A stretch of 64,000 nt of DNA from Flavobacterium collinsii (GTDB taxonomy: Bacteria; Bacteroidota; Bacteroidia; Flavobacteriales; Flavobacteriaceae), in NCBI RefSeq assembly GCF_902804485.1, contig NZ_CADCST010000064.1:62001-126000 (forward strand). The letters are read 5' to 3'. Shown here piece by piece: positions 27,908-37,513 of the stretch; positions within the stretch are counted from its first letter, which is position 1; each line of letters opens with the position of its first letter. The notes under the pieces are model-generated. The model ran no database searches. It was not told the DNA's origin and was given only the letters and a program-made list of their open reading frames with translations. Both the position numbers and the translations under genes were made by a program.

Positions 27908-27970
27908 TTTTTTTGTTTCAAGTTTCAGGTTTCAGGTTGTTGGAACTGAAACTTTGAAACTTGAAACAAA

Positions 27971-28000
27971 AAAAGGGATCAACGCAAGTTGATCCCTTTT
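27971..28000. terminator. Bidirectional terminator between leuB and the RRM gene
   Basis: AAAAGGGATCAAC pairs perfectly with GTTGATCCCTTTT around GCAA, with A and T runs on the two sides. It serves leuB from the left and the RRM gene from the right. Confidence 0.9.
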
Positions 28001-28019
28001 ATATATTTAGAAAAAAATA

Positions 28020-28370
28020 TTAATATCCTCCTCTGTTACCACCACGGTCATTTCCACCACGGTTGTTTCCGTAACCTCCGCGAGAATCACCTCCACGGTT
28101 GTTATTGAAGCTTCTTCTCTCACCTTCAGGTTTCGGCTCAGATTTATTAACTACAATTGCACGACCTTGAACAGTAGCTCCGTTCAATTCATCAATTGCT
28201 TTTTGAGCTTCAGCATCGTTTGGCATCTCAACAAAACCAAAACCTTTGCTTCTTCCTGTAAATTTATCAGTAATGATTTTAACTGAATCTACTGCTCCGT
28301 AAGCCTCGAAAGACTCTCTTAAATCTGCTTCCTCAATACTGAATGGAAGGCTTCCAACAAAAATGTTCAT
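28020..28370 (-). CDS. RRM-domain RNA-binding protein with Gly/Arg-rich tail
   Basis: 116 residues. One RRM (about 1-80): RNP2 NIFVGSLPF and RNP1 KGFGFVEM. A tail of RGG-like repeats (RGGDSRGGYGNNRGGN) follows. Small RRM proteins of this type are abundant in Bacteroidota, bind single-stranded RNA and are often cold-induced; the target RNAs are not evident. A -7-like TACATTTG lies at 28402-28395. Single gene. Confidence 0.92.
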   Translation of the reverse strand: MNIFVGSLPFSIEEADLRESFEAYGAVDSVKIITDKFTGRSKGFGFVEMPNDAEAQKAIDELNGATVQGRAIVVNKSEPKPEGERRSFNNNRGGDSRGGYGNNRGGNDRGGNRGGY

Positions 28371-28504
28371 ATGTACTTATTTATAATAATGTAGCAAATG
28401 TAGTCTTATTTTTCTGTAATCTACTATATATTAGTTTATTTATGCTTTTATTTTGATTTAAAAAAATAGAAATCAACAAAACCAAACTGTCACAAATTAA
28501 AATT

Positions 28505-28987
28505 CTAATTCTCAAATGTTGTCGAAATTGGAATTTTGTAAAAAACACCTTCTGTAAAACTAACTTTTGGTTTTTCGGTATCCTTTTCATCCTCATTCCA
28601 TGCATTAAACTTAAAAGTTCCTGAAATAGTTCTGTTCTCTGCGTTAAATTCAGTAATCACAATTTGCCCATCTCCTTTATTTGTTCCTGTAGAAAACCGA
28701 GATGATTTCGAATCTTGCATATTTAAGTAAGTTGCGGTCGTACTATTATCACGCCCCAAAATGTAAGTTTGTGCTGTTGAACCCGATACTTTTAAAACTA
28801 CTTTTTCAAATCCGAGATCACCTTCAATAACAAAACTACCATTCGCACCACTAGTCGCTTTATAAGTCGTCGCACGCCAAAATACATTCTCTTTTAGGCT
28901 TTGAAAAGCAGGATTATTAAATTTTACGTCTTCTGAACAGGAGGAAACGATAAAAAGCAGCAATACTAAAGAAACTATTTTTTTCAT
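28505..28987 (-). CDS. Lipoprotein, DUF6252-like
   Basis: 160 residues from Met 28987. Signal peptide MKKIVSLVLLLFIVSSC with the lipobox FIVSSC, so it is an outer- or inner-membrane lipoprotein. The mature part (ENVFWRATTYKATSGANGSF, then GQIVITEFNAENRTISGTFK) is beta-rich and matches the family I know as DUF6252 (name from memory), of unknown function. The frame is open seven codons upstream, but those residues precede the signal peptide. A -7-like TACTTTTG is at 29013-29006. Confidence 0.75.
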   Translation of the reverse strand: MKKIVSLVLLLFIVSSCSEDVKFNNPAFQSLKENVFWRATTYKATSGANGSFVIEGDLGFEKVVLKVSGSTAQTYILGRDNSTTATYLNMQDSKSSRFSTGTNKGDGQIVITEFNAENRTISGTFKFNAWNEDEKDTEKPKVSFTEGVFYKIPISTTFEN

Positions 28988-29126
28988 ATCACAGTGAATT
29001 TGAGGCAAAAGTACCTCATTTAAGATAATTATTTAAAAAATGAAGTCAAAAAGGACAAAAAAGCTCTAGAAATACACCCGAGATGTATTTAATATGATTT
29101 CGAACGTATAATTCATAAAAAAATTA

Positions 29127-29134
29127 TATCTTTG
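29127..29134 (+). promoter_or_regulatory. -7 box for rpsP-rimM
   Basis: TATCTTTG matches TAnnTTTG 50 bases before the rpsP ATG. The -33 TTG is not clear. Confidence 0.55.
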
Positions 29135-29183
29135 CGCCCTTAATTAATAGGGGTCGAGTACCTCAAAATTTAATCATACGATT

Positions 29184-29756
29184 ATGTCAGTAAAAATTAG
29201 ATTACAAAGACACGGTAAAAAAGGAAAACCTTTTTACTGGGTTGTAGCTGCAGATGCACGCTCAAAAAGAGATGGTAAATACTTAGAGAAAATCGGTACT
29301 TACAATCCAAACACAAACCCGGCAACTATCGACTTAAACCTTGATAGCGCAGTTAAATGGTTACACAATGGTGCACAACCAACTGATACTGCTAGAGCAA
29401 TTCTTTCTTACAAAGGTGCTTTATTGAAACACCACCTTGATGGAGGTATTCGTAAAGGAGCTTTAACTCAAGAGCAAGCTGACGCTAAATTAGCTGCTTG
29501 GTTAGAAGCTAAATCTGGAAAAGTTGATGCTAAAAAAGACGGTTTAACAAAAGCGCAAGCTGATGTTAAAGCTAAAGCTTTAAAAGCAGAACAAGAAGTT
29601 AACGCTAAACGTTTAGCTGCTGCAGCTCAAGCTGAAGCTGATGCTATCGCTGCTGCAACTCCTGCAGTTGAAGAAGAAGTTACTGAAGTTGAAGCTGATG
29701 CTACAGCTGAAGAAGCTCCTGCTGCTGAAGAGAATAACGAAACAACTGAAGCATAA
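29184..29756 (+). CDS. rpsP: 30S ribosomal protein S16 with long acidic tail
   Basis: 190 residues against about 85 for most bacterial S16. The core MSVKIRLQRHGKKGKPFYWV through DTARAILSYKGAL is standard. The C-terminal extension (about 95-190) is Ala/Glu/Lys-rich, a Bacteroidota feature. Core function: assembly of the 30S body. First gene of rpsP-rimM; 15 bases separate it from rimM. Confidence 0.96.
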   Translation: MSVKIRLQRHGKKGKPFYWVVAADARSKRDGKYLEKIGTYNPNTNPATIDLNLDSAVKWLHNGAQPTDTARAILSYKGALLKHHLDGGIRKGALTQEQADAKLAAWLEAKSGKVDAKKDGLTKAQADVKAKALKAEQEVNAKRLAAAAQAEADAIAAATPAVEEEVTEVEADATAEEAPAAEENNETTEA

Positions 29757-29771
29757 TTTTAGCCAGCGAGA

Positions 29772-30296
29772 ATGCGTAAAGAAGAATGTTTTTATTTAGG
29801 TAAAATCGCTAAAAAATTTAGTTTCAAAGGTGAAGTTCTGGCTTATTTAGACACGGACGAACCTGAGTTATACGAAAATCTGGAATCAGTGTTTGTTGAA
29901 TGCAACAAACACTTGGTTCCTTTTTTTATTGAAACAAGTTCTTTACACAAAAACGATTTCTTAAGAATCCGTTTTGAAGATGTAAACACAGAAGAAGATG
30001 CAGATGCCCTTCTTGGTAATGCAATCTATCTTCCTTTAAGCATGTTGCCAAAACTTTCCGGCAACAGGTTTTATTTCCACGAAGTAATCGGTTTTGAAAT
30101 CGAAGACCAACGTTTAGGCGTTTTTGGAAAAATCGCTGCCGTAAATGACACGACAGCACAACCTCTTTTTGAAGTTTTGAATGGCGAAGTCGAAATGTTA
30201 ATTCCGATGATCGATCAATTCCTTGTAAAAATAGACCGTGATAACAAAAAGGTCATTATGAATTTACCCGAAGGATTGGTAGAAATGTACCTTTGA
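29772..30296 (+). CDS. rimM: 16S rRNA processing protein
   Basis: 174 residues. Helps maturation of the 30S subunit by binding S19. N-terminal beta-barrel domain (CFYLGKIAKKFSFKGEVLAY) and C-terminal PRC barrel (FYFHEVIGFEIEDQRLGVFG, then EVEMLIPMIDQFLVKIDRDN). The tail VIMNLPEGLVEMYL is standard. It follows rpsP directly. Cytosolic. Confidence 0.95.
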   Translation: MRKEECFYLGKIAKKFSFKGEVLAYLDTDEPELYENLESVFVECNKHLVPFFIETSSLHKNDFLRIRFEDVNTEEDADALLGNAIYLPLSMLPKLSGNRFYFHEVIGFEIEDQRLGVFGKIAAVNDTTAQPLFEVLNGEVEMLIPMIDQFLVKIDRDNKKVIMNLPEGLVEMYL

Positions 30297-30430
30297 TTAG
30301 ATTGTTAGACTAACTTAGATTTTTAGACTATTTTAGATTTCAAATCTACTTCGATCTACAATTAAAAGTCTTGTCATCCTTATTACCCAATCTGAAATTA
30401 AAAATCGTTAATCTTCAATCACAAATCAAG

Positions 30431-31138
30431 ATGTTTCAATTCAAACAATTTTCAGTTCTACAAGACAAAACCGCTATGAAAGTGGGTACAGATGGTGTTT
30501 TACTGGGCGCTTGGGCACCAATAAATCATAATCCGTTTAGCATTTTAGACATTGGAGCCGGAACCGGAGTTATTGCTTTAATGTTGGCACAACGCACTCC
30601 TGCAGAGCAGATTGACGCACTTGAAATTGATGAAGATGCCTACGAACAAGCTGTTGATAATTTCGAAAACTCGCCGTGGGGAGACCGTTTATTTTGTTTT
30701 CATGCCGGATTAGATGAATTTATTGAAGAACCAGAAGACGAATACGATTTGATTGTTTCAAATCCTCCATTTTATTCCGAAAATTACAAAACTGAAAATG
30801 AACAGCGCGATCTGGCACGTTTTCAGGACGCAATGCCTTTTGAAGAATTAATAGAAGCCGCAGATTTATTGCTTTCAGAAAACGGAATTTTTGCGGTAAT
30901 TCTTCCCCATAAAGAGGAAGAAAATTTCATTGCCTTAGCCAAAGAATCAGAATTATATCCTATCAAAATCACAAGGGTAAAAGGCACTCCAACATCAGAA
31001 ATCAAAAGAAGCCTGATTGCTTTTAGCCGAAATGAAATCCCGGAAACAGAGACAAATGAATTAACAATCGAAATCGAAAGACATGTCTATACTCCGGAAT
31101 ACATTGAACTAACTAAAGATTTTTACCTGAAGATGTAA
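30431..31138 (+). CDS. tRNA1(Val) adenine(37)-N6-methyltransferase
   Basis: 235 residues from ATG 30431 (MFQFKQFSVLQD). The frame is open earlier from 30371, but those codons (SSLLPNLKLKIVNL) are a repeat-like spacer and not conserved. SAM-binding motif DIGAGTGVIAL (40-50), then the adenine-N6 motif NPPFY (111-115) with the TrmN6-type pattern around it. It modifies A37 of tRNA1(Val). It follows rimM after 134 bases and is convergent with the next gene, one base apart. Confidence 0.9.
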   Translation: MFQFKQFSVLQDKTAMKVGTDGVLLGAWAPINHNPFSILDIGAGTGVIALMLAQRTPAEQIDALEIDEDAYEQAVDNFENSPWGDRLFCFHAGLDEFIEEPEDEYDLIVSNPPFYSENYKTENEQRDLARFQDAMPFEELIEAADLLLSENGIFAVILPHKEEENFIALAKESELYPIKITRVKGTPTSEIKRSLIAFSRNEIPETETNELTIEIERHVYTPEYIELTKDFYLKM

Positions 31139-31139
31139 T

Positions 31140-32384
31140 TCAAAACTCCAATTTTTTACTCTCGAGAATCAAATTGTTATTCTTCCAATATTCCACATCT
31201 TCATTAACTTTTACATCTAATTTCAAACGATCAATAGGACGTTTTATAACCGATACATTTTCTGTAATAATATCTTCAGACATTAAGTCATAATTAGAAT
31301 TTACAGTACTTATTTGTTTTTTAGCCACTAATGAATAATAATTGCTTTCCACTTTTTCATTACAATAGTTAATAAAATAGCGTCCATTGACATTTTTATA
31401 GGTTTGTGTGATCTTCAATGAAGACTCTATCCAAATATCGTCACTATCATTCGATCTGTCTCTCTTTAAAACTACATACTGCTCAAATTTTACAATTGCA
31501 AAAGAATCGGTTTCGATGTAAATAAAACCAATAGCAGATTTTGGAGCAGGGTTTCCAAAACCGGTAGAAAAAACTGTCGGATTCAGATTTGCAAAACTTA
31601 TTACATAGACATTTTTACCGCCATAAGTTGTCGTTCCTTCTTTCTTTAATTCGAAATCTTTTGTTTCGTAAAGCAAATTCTGATTGCTCAGCATTATGTT
31701 TCTAAAAATTACAACTCCAAAATACCCTATTCCTTTCCAGTTTTCAATGGTTTCTGCGTTCAGTTTTTTTCTAAACTGCAATATTTCCCCAAAATAATTA
31801 GCTGCTGCATCATCTGAAACTTTCACTCCATTTGGGCTGTAGGTATTAATTGACGCCTCTTCATTTATTACAGCAATGCCATCTTTATTGGTCTGAGACC
31901 TAAAAAAGAATTTCTGATTAAATGGTTTTTGATAATAATTATTTTCAATATTTGCTCTTGCCTTTTGTAAAATTGTCGCTGCAGATAAGGTTTTGGATTT
32001 CTTTTTAGAAGAAACAACGACCGTCTCATTCAATGAAACCTGAGCATTTGCTTCTCTGTCTAATTTTATATGCAGTTGTTCGCTTTGCAACTTTTCAAGT
32101 TGAGAAACCATGATTGTATCTGAAAAATATCCTAAAGCCGAAATAATCAATTTATCATTAAAACTTCCTTTAAAAATATTAAATTGAAAATTTCCTTCTG
32201 AGTTTGAAACCACACTTTTGTTGCAATTAAGAAGATAAAGATCTGCATTTACTATCATCGCATCTGATTTTGAATCTTTAACCGTTCCAGAAATACTAAA
32301 CGAATCATATAAATTTTTCGCTTTTTGCGCATACAAGACCGTTTGCAACAATAGAAACACTATCACAATTGTTTGTTTAATCAT
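31140..32384 (-). CDS. Exported protein with CarboxypepD-reg-like domain, C-terminal region shared with 37695-39875
   Basis: 414 residues. Signal peptide MIKQTIVIVFLLLQTVLYAQ. A carboxypeptidase regulatory-like beta-sandwich (about 26-110, with SGTVKDSKSDAMI and NSEGNFQFN). Then LNETVVVSSKKK and a roughly 290-residue C-terminal region. That C-terminal region parallels residues 440-726 of the protein at 37695: LNE-V, a helical Ala-Asn-rich stretch, GGKNVYVISFAN, YIETDSFAIVKFEQ, then an IESSLKITQTYK block. Last gene of the lanthipeptide cluster, so it may act on the product or at the envelope; role unknown. Start chosen at 32384, since the five codons before it only extend the signal peptide. 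Confidence 0.7.
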   Translation of the reverse strand: MIKQTIVIVFLLLQTVLYAQKAKNLYDSFSISGTVKDSKSDAMIVNADLYLLNCNKSVVSNSEGNFQFNIFKGSFNDKLIISALGYFSDTIMVSQLEKLQSEQLHIKLDREANAQVSLNETVVVSSKKKSKTLSAATILQKARANIENNYYQKPFNQKFFFRSQTNKDGIAVINEEASINTYSPNGVKVSDDAAANYFGEILQFRKKLNAETIENWKGIGYFGVVIFRNIMLSNQNLLYETKDFELKKEGTTTYGGKNVYVISFANLNPTVFSTGFGNPAPKSAIGFIYIETDSFAIVKFEQYVVLKRDRSNDSDDIWIESSLKITQTYKNVNGRYFINYCNEKVESNYYSLVAKKQISTVNSNYDLMSEDIITENVSVIKRPIDRLKLDVKVNEDVEYWKNNNLILESKKLEF

Positions 32385-32422
32385 TATTTTTAACTGCATT
32401 ATTTTTCACTAATCGTTACAAC

Positions 32423-33715
32423 TTAAACCTGCTCAAAAATACTTTTAAACTGATATAGAATCCTCTCTATTAAACGCAGATCTTCGGTTACAATTTCGGC
32501 AGTTCCTTTCATTTCCTGCTGAAAAACAATTTGTTTCTTATAGGACGTTTCCAATCCGTTTAGAAGTGCTACGTCCAATAGTAAATTTCCGTCTTTATCC
32601 GGAACCAGAGAAATATTTTGAATCCTTCCTTTTAACACTCCAAACTCCCTGTCTGGAAAATTTGCTAATCGAATGTTCACCATCTGTCCTACTTTTATTT
32701 TTCCCGAATTTAATGCCGGTGCCTTCACCTTACCTACAAAACCATTTTTAGTATCGGGAATAATCGAAAAAACATTATCACCAACACTGATGGTTTGGTT
32801 CTCTGTCCAAACCTGTAGAAAAGTAACCACTCCGCTTACAGATGATTTTAAAGCATAAGCCAGCTCCCAATCTTTTATTACTTTTTTAAGCTGATAAAAA
32901 GACTGCGCCATATTCCTCCCTAAAGTAACTTCTTCTTTAGTACCGCTGATTTGTGAGTTCTGACTCAATTTAGTATTGGTAATTAAAGCCGATTTTAACT
33001 GAGAAATGGAAGACAAAAGGGTTCTATAATTTTTTTGCGCCTGGAGATATCCCAGTTTTTTAGCCTCCATTTCCTGTGCAGAGATGATTCCTTTATTGAA
33101 TAAGGTTTCGAATCTTGCAATTTCATTTTTCTGAAGCTGTAGTTCGCTTTCGTTAATTACCTTTTGCTGCTGCAAAATTTCCAATCTGTCTTTGATCTGA
33201 ACTTTTTCAGAAACCTGCGCCCGGTTTTCGACTTCAAAAGGCTGTAAATTTTTATTTAGCTGTTCTGCCTGATAGTCTTTCTGAAAAACAGCAAAAGCAC
33301 TTTCAATCTCTCCCAACTGAGTGTTTTTTAACAATTCAAAAGGAAAGGCTTTTTTAGGATCATTGACATTATAGTCTTCAACAATTTTTTCCAGTAAAAA
33401 CACATCTTTATAATTGGCCGTATTTTCAATGATAGCAAGTGTGCTGTTTTTTGAAACAATAGATTTGTCTTTTACCAGAATCGCCTCAATACGACCCGAA
33501 GATTTAGAAACTATTTTCTCCGGAGGGATATTGGTTGTAATTACAATCTGGGTAGTAACAACATCAGGATATTTGACAAACCAGGACACGAAAAAAAGCA
33601 TAGAAATGATAACGAATATAAGCACTGTGCCCCAACGAATCATCCAATGTGGCACCTTAGTAAGGATGTCCTGAACTTCTTCACTTCTTAGTTCAAATGT
33701 AGTATCTTCTGCCAT
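32423..33715 (-). CDS. HlyD-family membrane-fusion protein (export adaptor)
   Basis: 430 residues. A short cytosolic N-terminus is followed by one membrane helix (about 27-48, TVLIFVIISMLFFVSWFV), a biotinyl-lipoyl half (GRIEAILVKDKSIV), a long coiled coil (about 130-260, with LQKNEIARFETLFNKG) and the second lipoyl half and barrel (GVVTFLQVWTENQTISVGD). It links an ABC exporter to the outer membrane. The gene follows the C39 exporter by three bases, so the two form one export unit for the lanthipeptide. A standard TolC partner is not in the cluster. Confidence 0.9.
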   Translation of the reverse strand: MAEDTTFELRSEEVQDILTKVPHWMIRWGTVLIFVIISMLFFVSWFVKYPDVVTTQIVITTNIPPEKIVSKSSGRIEAILVKDKSIVSKNSTLAIIENTANYKDVFLLEKIVEDYNVNDPKKAFPFELLKNTQLGEIESAFAVFQKDYQAEQLNKNLQPFEVENRAQVSEKVQIKDRLEILQQQKVINESELQLQKNEIARFETLFNKGIISAQEMEAKKLGYLQAQKNYRTLLSSISQLKSALITNTKLSQNSQISGTKEEVTLGRNMAQSFYQLKKVIKDWELAYALKSSVSGVVTFLQVWTENQTISVGDNVFSIIPDTKNGFVGKVKAPALNSGKIKVGQMVNIRLANFPDREFGVLKGRIQNISLVPDKDGNLLLDVALLNGLETSYKKQIVFQQEMKGTAEIVTEDLRLIERILYQFKSIFEQV

Positions 33716-33718
33716 GAT

Positions 33719-35911
33719 TTAATTTCCTAATTGCAATTGATTCTTAACCAGTTCAAAATAATTCCCTTTTTGCTCTACCAAAACAGAATGACTGCCAATT
33801 TCGATAATTTTTCCTTTGTCTAAAACTACGATTTGATCAGCATTCATAACAGTACTTAAACGATGCGCAATAACCACAACGGTTTTGTCCTTAAAGAAAA
33901 TATCCAGTTTTTGCATTATTTCTTTTTCATTGTTTGCATCTAATGCCGAAGTGGCTTCGTCAAAAAACAGTATTTCCGGATTTTTATAAACCGCTCTGGC
34001 AATTAACAAACGTTGTTTTTGTCCGGTACTCATTCCTAATCCTTCACCTCCAATTTTTGTATTGTATCCTAGCGGTAAGCCTGTAATGTATTCTTTTATG
34101 TTGGCTACATCAGCGGCATAAACCAATCGTTCTTTATCAACTTTATCAACGCCAATTGCGATGTTATTAGCGATGGTGTCACTAAAAATAAAGCCTTCTT
34201 GCATGACGGCACCAATATTAGATCGCCAGGCCTTTTGTGAGATATTTTTCAATTGTGCATTTCCGATGTTCACCTCACCTTTTTCAGGCTCATAGAATTT
34301 TAACAGCAGCTTCATCAATGTCGTTTTTCCGCTTCCGCTCACTCCTACTATTGCCGTTACTTTGTTAGCGGGAATTTTCAGCGTTAAATCCTCCAGAACT
34401 GGTATATCAGAACCTAAATACCGATAAGAAACATTATTAATATCGATATCTGAATCAAAAGGAACATCACCGGTTTGATAAACTTCCTGTTGGGTCTCAT
34501 CTTCTTTCTCATGAATTTCAGATAATCTGGCCAATGATATTTTGGCATTCTGAAGTTCTCTGACGAATTCGATCAATTGGGTAATTGGTCCATTTAAACT
34601 TCCCACTATCGAGCTAATAGCCAACATCATTCCGAGTGTAATTGACCCATCGATTACCAATTTTGCGGAAAGAAATATAATGAATATGTTTTTTAGCTCG
34701 TTGATTACCGAAGAACCAATAGTTTGTGTTTGCTCCAGAACCAAACCTTTTATCGAAACTCTAAAAAGTCTCGCCTGTATATATTCCCATCCCCAGCGCT
34801 TTTGTTTCTCGGCGTTATGAAGCTTAATTTCCTGCATTCCATTAATAAGCTCCATCACTTTACTTTGCTCACTGGAAACTTCGGCAAAACGTTTATAATC
34901 CAGCACTTCCCTTCTTTTTAAGAATAAAGTAATCCATCCAAAATAAAGCACGCTGCCTGCAAAAAACACAAAAAAGATCTTCAGGTTAAAGTAAGCCAAA
35001 ACGCCTCCCATAACAAACATATTTATTGTTGAAAACAAGACATTTAGTGACGATGTGGTTAGAATTTTTTCAATCCTGTGATGATCGTTAATTCGTTGCA
35101 TAATATCCCCTGTCATTCGAACGTCGAAAAACGAGATGGGCAGATTCATTAATTTTATAAAGAAATCAGAGATTAGCGAAATGTTTATCCGGGTCGAAAG
35201 ATGTAGTAATATCCAGCTTCGGATAAGCTCCAAACCTGTTCTTCCGGCAAAGAGAAATAGTTGCGCAAAAAGAATCAGATAAATAAAGTGAATGTTCTGA
35301 TTTTGAATCCCAACATCAACAATACTTTGGGTTAAAAACGGAAAAATAAGCTGCAGTAGCGTACTTGCCAGCAACCCTATACTAAGCTGTATTAAAAATG
35401 ATTTGTACCGAAGCACGTATTGTGACAACAAACCAAATCCGAGTCCGCGATTGTCTTCTTTATCAAAATCCGACTGAAAAAATTTAGGAGTCGCTTCAAT
35501 CAATAATGCTATTCCTTCCTGAGTAGATTCATTTGCATTGTTTCCGATCCAAAATTTAATAAAATCCTCATTATTGTATTCTATCAAGCCAAAAGCAGGA
35601 TCGGAAACATAATAGATATTATTTTTAATTTTATATAATACAATGTAATGTTCTTTATTCCAATGCAGAATGCACGGTAATTGAACTTCGCTAAGTGTGT
35701 CAGCATCTGTTCTAATACCTAATGTCCTAAAGCCAATCTTTTCAGCAGCATCACTTAAAAAAAGTAAGTTACTTCCTTCCCGTGTAGTTTCGCTGTAATT
35801 TCTTAAATCCTGAATATGAATAGTTTTACCATAGTGTTTTGCAATTATTTTTATGCAAGTTGGTCCACAATCTTTAGCATCGGCCTGTATCAAAAATGGA
35901 AATCCATTCAT
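33719..35911 (-). CDS. C39 peptidase-containing ABC exporter (lanthipeptide maturation and export)
   Basis: 730 residues. N-terminal C39 peptidase (about 1-140): catalytic Cys15 in KDCGPTC, His88 in KEHYIVLY and Asp104 in VSDPAFG. A six-helix transmembrane domain (about 165-440) follows, then an ATPase: Walker A GVSGSGKTTL, signature MSTGQKQRL in place of LSGGQ, Walker B EILFFDEATSALD. C39 peptidases cut after GG in leader peptides, which fits the GG in the precursor at 37304-37453. It lies 104 bp downstream of LanC and three bases before the HlyD gene. All on the minus strand. Confidence 0.93.
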   Translation of the reverse strand: MNGFPFLIQADAKDCGPTCIKIIAKHYGKTIHIQDLRNYSETTREGSNLLFLSDAAEKIGFRTLGIRTDADTLSEVQLPCILHWNKEHYIVLYKIKNNIYYVSDPAFGLIEYNNEDFIKFWIGNNANESTQEGIALLIEATPKFFQSDFDKEDNRGLGFGLLSQYVLRYKSFLIQLSIGLLASTLLQLIFPFLTQSIVDVGIQNQNIHFIYLILFAQLFLFAGRTGLELIRSWILLHLSTRINISLISDFFIKLMNLPISFFDVRMTGDIMQRINDHHRIEKILTTSSLNVLFSTINMFVMGGVLAYFNLKIFFVFFAGSVLYFGWITLFLKRREVLDYKRFAEVSSEQSKVMELINGMQEIKLHNAEKQKRWGWEYIQARLFRVSIKGLVLEQTQTIGSSVINELKNIFIIFLSAKLVIDGSITLGMMLAISSIVGSLNGPITQLIEFVRELQNAKISLARLSEIHEKEDETQQEVYQTGDVPFDSDIDINNVSYRYLGSDIPVLEDLTLKIPANKVTAIVGVSGSGKTTLMKLLLKFYEPEKGEVNIGNAQLKNISQKAWRSNIGAVMQEGFIFSDTIANNIAIGVDKVDKERLVYAADVANIKEYITGLPLGYNTKIGGEGLGMSTGQKQRLLIARAVYKNPEILFFDEATSALDANNEKEIMQKLDIFFKDKTVVVIAHRLSTVMNADQIVVLDKGKIIEIGSHSVLVEQKGNYFELVKNQLQLGN

Positions 35912-36015
35912 CTGTATTCGTTATTTGTCGAAGATTAATAATCTACCTTAACTAAAATTAATTCTAAAAACACTTTCTGCCAACTTATTGATTTTGCCAA
36001 ATAGTAAGAAGCAAA

Positions 36016-37230
36016 TTATTCACCCAGACATAAAAATCCGCTCCACTCAGTTTCATTATATTCTACAGATAATAGTGCCAAAGCCGCACCAGACAAACCA
36101 TTTAAAAACGAATTTTTATCAACCGGGACCTTATACCTTACTTCATTATAAGGATACGAATAGTAAATTGTCTCTTTTATTTTTATAATTTTAGAAATAT
36201 TCTTAATTAATTCTTTCTTCCAATACCTTATCTTAAAATCTATGAAATCATTTTCATGATATTTGTTTATTTTATGAAATAAGAATAGAAAACTACTTAT
36301 TCCATGACAAAATCCAATGTCAAAAAAATCATACTCTTCAAAATAATATAGTGAAGAAGTTGAAACTGCCGCATTAGCCTTTACTTTTATTATTTGTTTA
36401 GAATATTGAATCCACTCATCATTATTCATAACTCTGCCTGCATAACAAAATGCGTAGGAAATGGGTAGATCACCGACGCAATAAGCAGGTCTGCTATTAA
36501 TTAAATTGAGGTGCTTATTTTTTATACTATAGACATCTGGAAAGAAAGAAGTTCCCTTAACTGCATTTTCTGCATTTTTAAAGGTTTTTACAAGTCCTGC
36601 TATTAAATTATCTAAATATGGATTATTAAACTGAAGTTCCTTTAGTCGTATAAAAAAAATCAAAACGGAGCAAATACCATGCGCCATACCAAGATCTATG
36701 ATTTCTAACTCCTCATCATTTCTTACTTTATCAATCCAATAAATCTGACCTTCAGTTTCTTTTCGGTTTTCCCACAAAGAATTCACTAATTGATTAATTA
36801 GTTCAGAATTTTTATTATTCTTAATTTTATCTGCATCAAGAAAATAGTGTATTTTACCTATACTTCCGTAAAAAACTTCAAACATATTCTCTTCTATATC
36901 ATTCAATATAGATTGATATAAATTACCTTCTAATTCTTCTAGAAAAAAGCTGGCATCGTCAATAATTTCACATTTCTGAAGATATTCGAAAGTTAGAAAA
37001 ACACTCTCAAAACCATCAAAAGACCCTCTTGAAAATTCATGATCATTAAAAATAGTAACAAATTTATTTAGTAAATAAATACATCTCTTTTTATATAACT
37101 GTTCTTTATTTATTTTATATCTCGTGGCAAAATAAATCAAAACTCCTAAATCATGATTAATTACCGGTTTCGACATATTTTTTGCAGATGCAAATAAAAT
37201 TTTATCAATCTTCTTAAACAAACTATCCAT
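36016..37230 (-). CDS. LanC-like lanthionine cyclase
   Basis: 404 residues. Adds cysteine thiols to dehydrated Ser/Thr to make lanthionine rings. The zinc ligands are visible: Cys251 in AYCVGDLPISYA, and Cys308 and His309 in GFCHGISSF. Repeated HG motifs (GMAHGICSVL at 181-190) fit the alpha-toroid fold. It lies between the precursor gene (36 bp upstream of the terminator) and the C39 exporter. It has a weak match to the canonical W in the first motif (YCVGD in place of WCYG), so activity is probable but not proven. Confidence 0.88.
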   Translation of the reverse strand: MDSLFKKIDKILFASAKNMSKPVINHDLGVLIYFATRYKINKEQLYKKRCIYLLNKFVTIFNDHEFSRGSFDGFESVFLTFEYLQKCEIIDDASFFLEELEGNLYQSILNDIEENMFEVFYGSIGKIHYFLDADKIKNNKNSELINQLVNSLWENRKETEGQIYWIDKVRNDEELEIIDLGMAHGICSVLIFFIRLKELQFNNPYLDNLIAGLVKTFKNAENAVKGTSFFPDVYSIKNKHLNLINSRPAYCVGDLPISYAFCYAGRVMNNDEWIQYSKQIIKVKANAAVSTSSLYYFEEYDFFDIGFCHGISSFLFLFHKINKYHENDFIDFKIRYWKKELIKNISKIIKIKETIYYSYPYNEVRYKVPVDKNSFLNGLSGAALALLSVEYNETEWSGFLCLGE

Positions 37231-37263
37231 TTCTTAACTAAAGCTTAATTCATACTGTATATT

Positions 37264-37293
37264 AAAAAACAGGTACTTGTAAACAAGCACCTG
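37264..37293 (-). terminator. Hairpin between the precursor gene and lanC
   Basis: CAGGTACTTG (37270-37279) pairs with CAAGCACCTG (37284-37293) with one G-T pair, followed on the minus strand by six T. It lies 10 bases past the precursor stop and before lanC. A partial terminator here would give much precursor mRNA and less lanC mRNA, as in other lantibiotic clusters. Confidence 0.8.
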
Positions 37294-37303
37294 CTAAAAC
37301 TAT

Positions 37304-37453
37304 TTAGTAATTACTTTCTTCGTGACGGCAGCAACCTCTATTTCCATTAGAAGCACTACAGCTGAAGATTGATAAAAATCCACCGTTTACGGTTTTCATT
37401 TCTTTTTTGTCCAATACTGAAACTGTTTTTTTGTTTAATTGTAATTTTTTCAT
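37304..37453 (-). CDS. Class I lanthipeptide precursor (49 residues)
   Basis: Read from the minus strand. The leader is MKKLQLNKKTVSVLDKKEMK followed by TVNGG, a double-glycine site of the Bacteroidota type. The core begins FLSIFSCSASNGNRG and continues CCRHEESNY. It holds Ser residues at 28, 31, 33 and 35 and later 47, and cysteines at 32, 41 and 42, enough for up to three lanthionine rings. The ATG at 37453 fits the leader consensus (MKKL-L-KK-V). The neighbours (LanB, LanC, C39 exporter) confirm its role. The ring pattern and the mature form cannot be derived from sequence alone. Confidence 0.88.
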   Translation of the reverse strand: MKKLQLNKKTVSVLDKKEMKTVNGGFLSIFSCSASNGNRGCCRHEESNY

Positions 37454-37513
37454 TTTAAAATAACTTTATATTTATTGCTTACTCTGTTAGATAGGATTTT
37501 CAGCTAACCCCTA

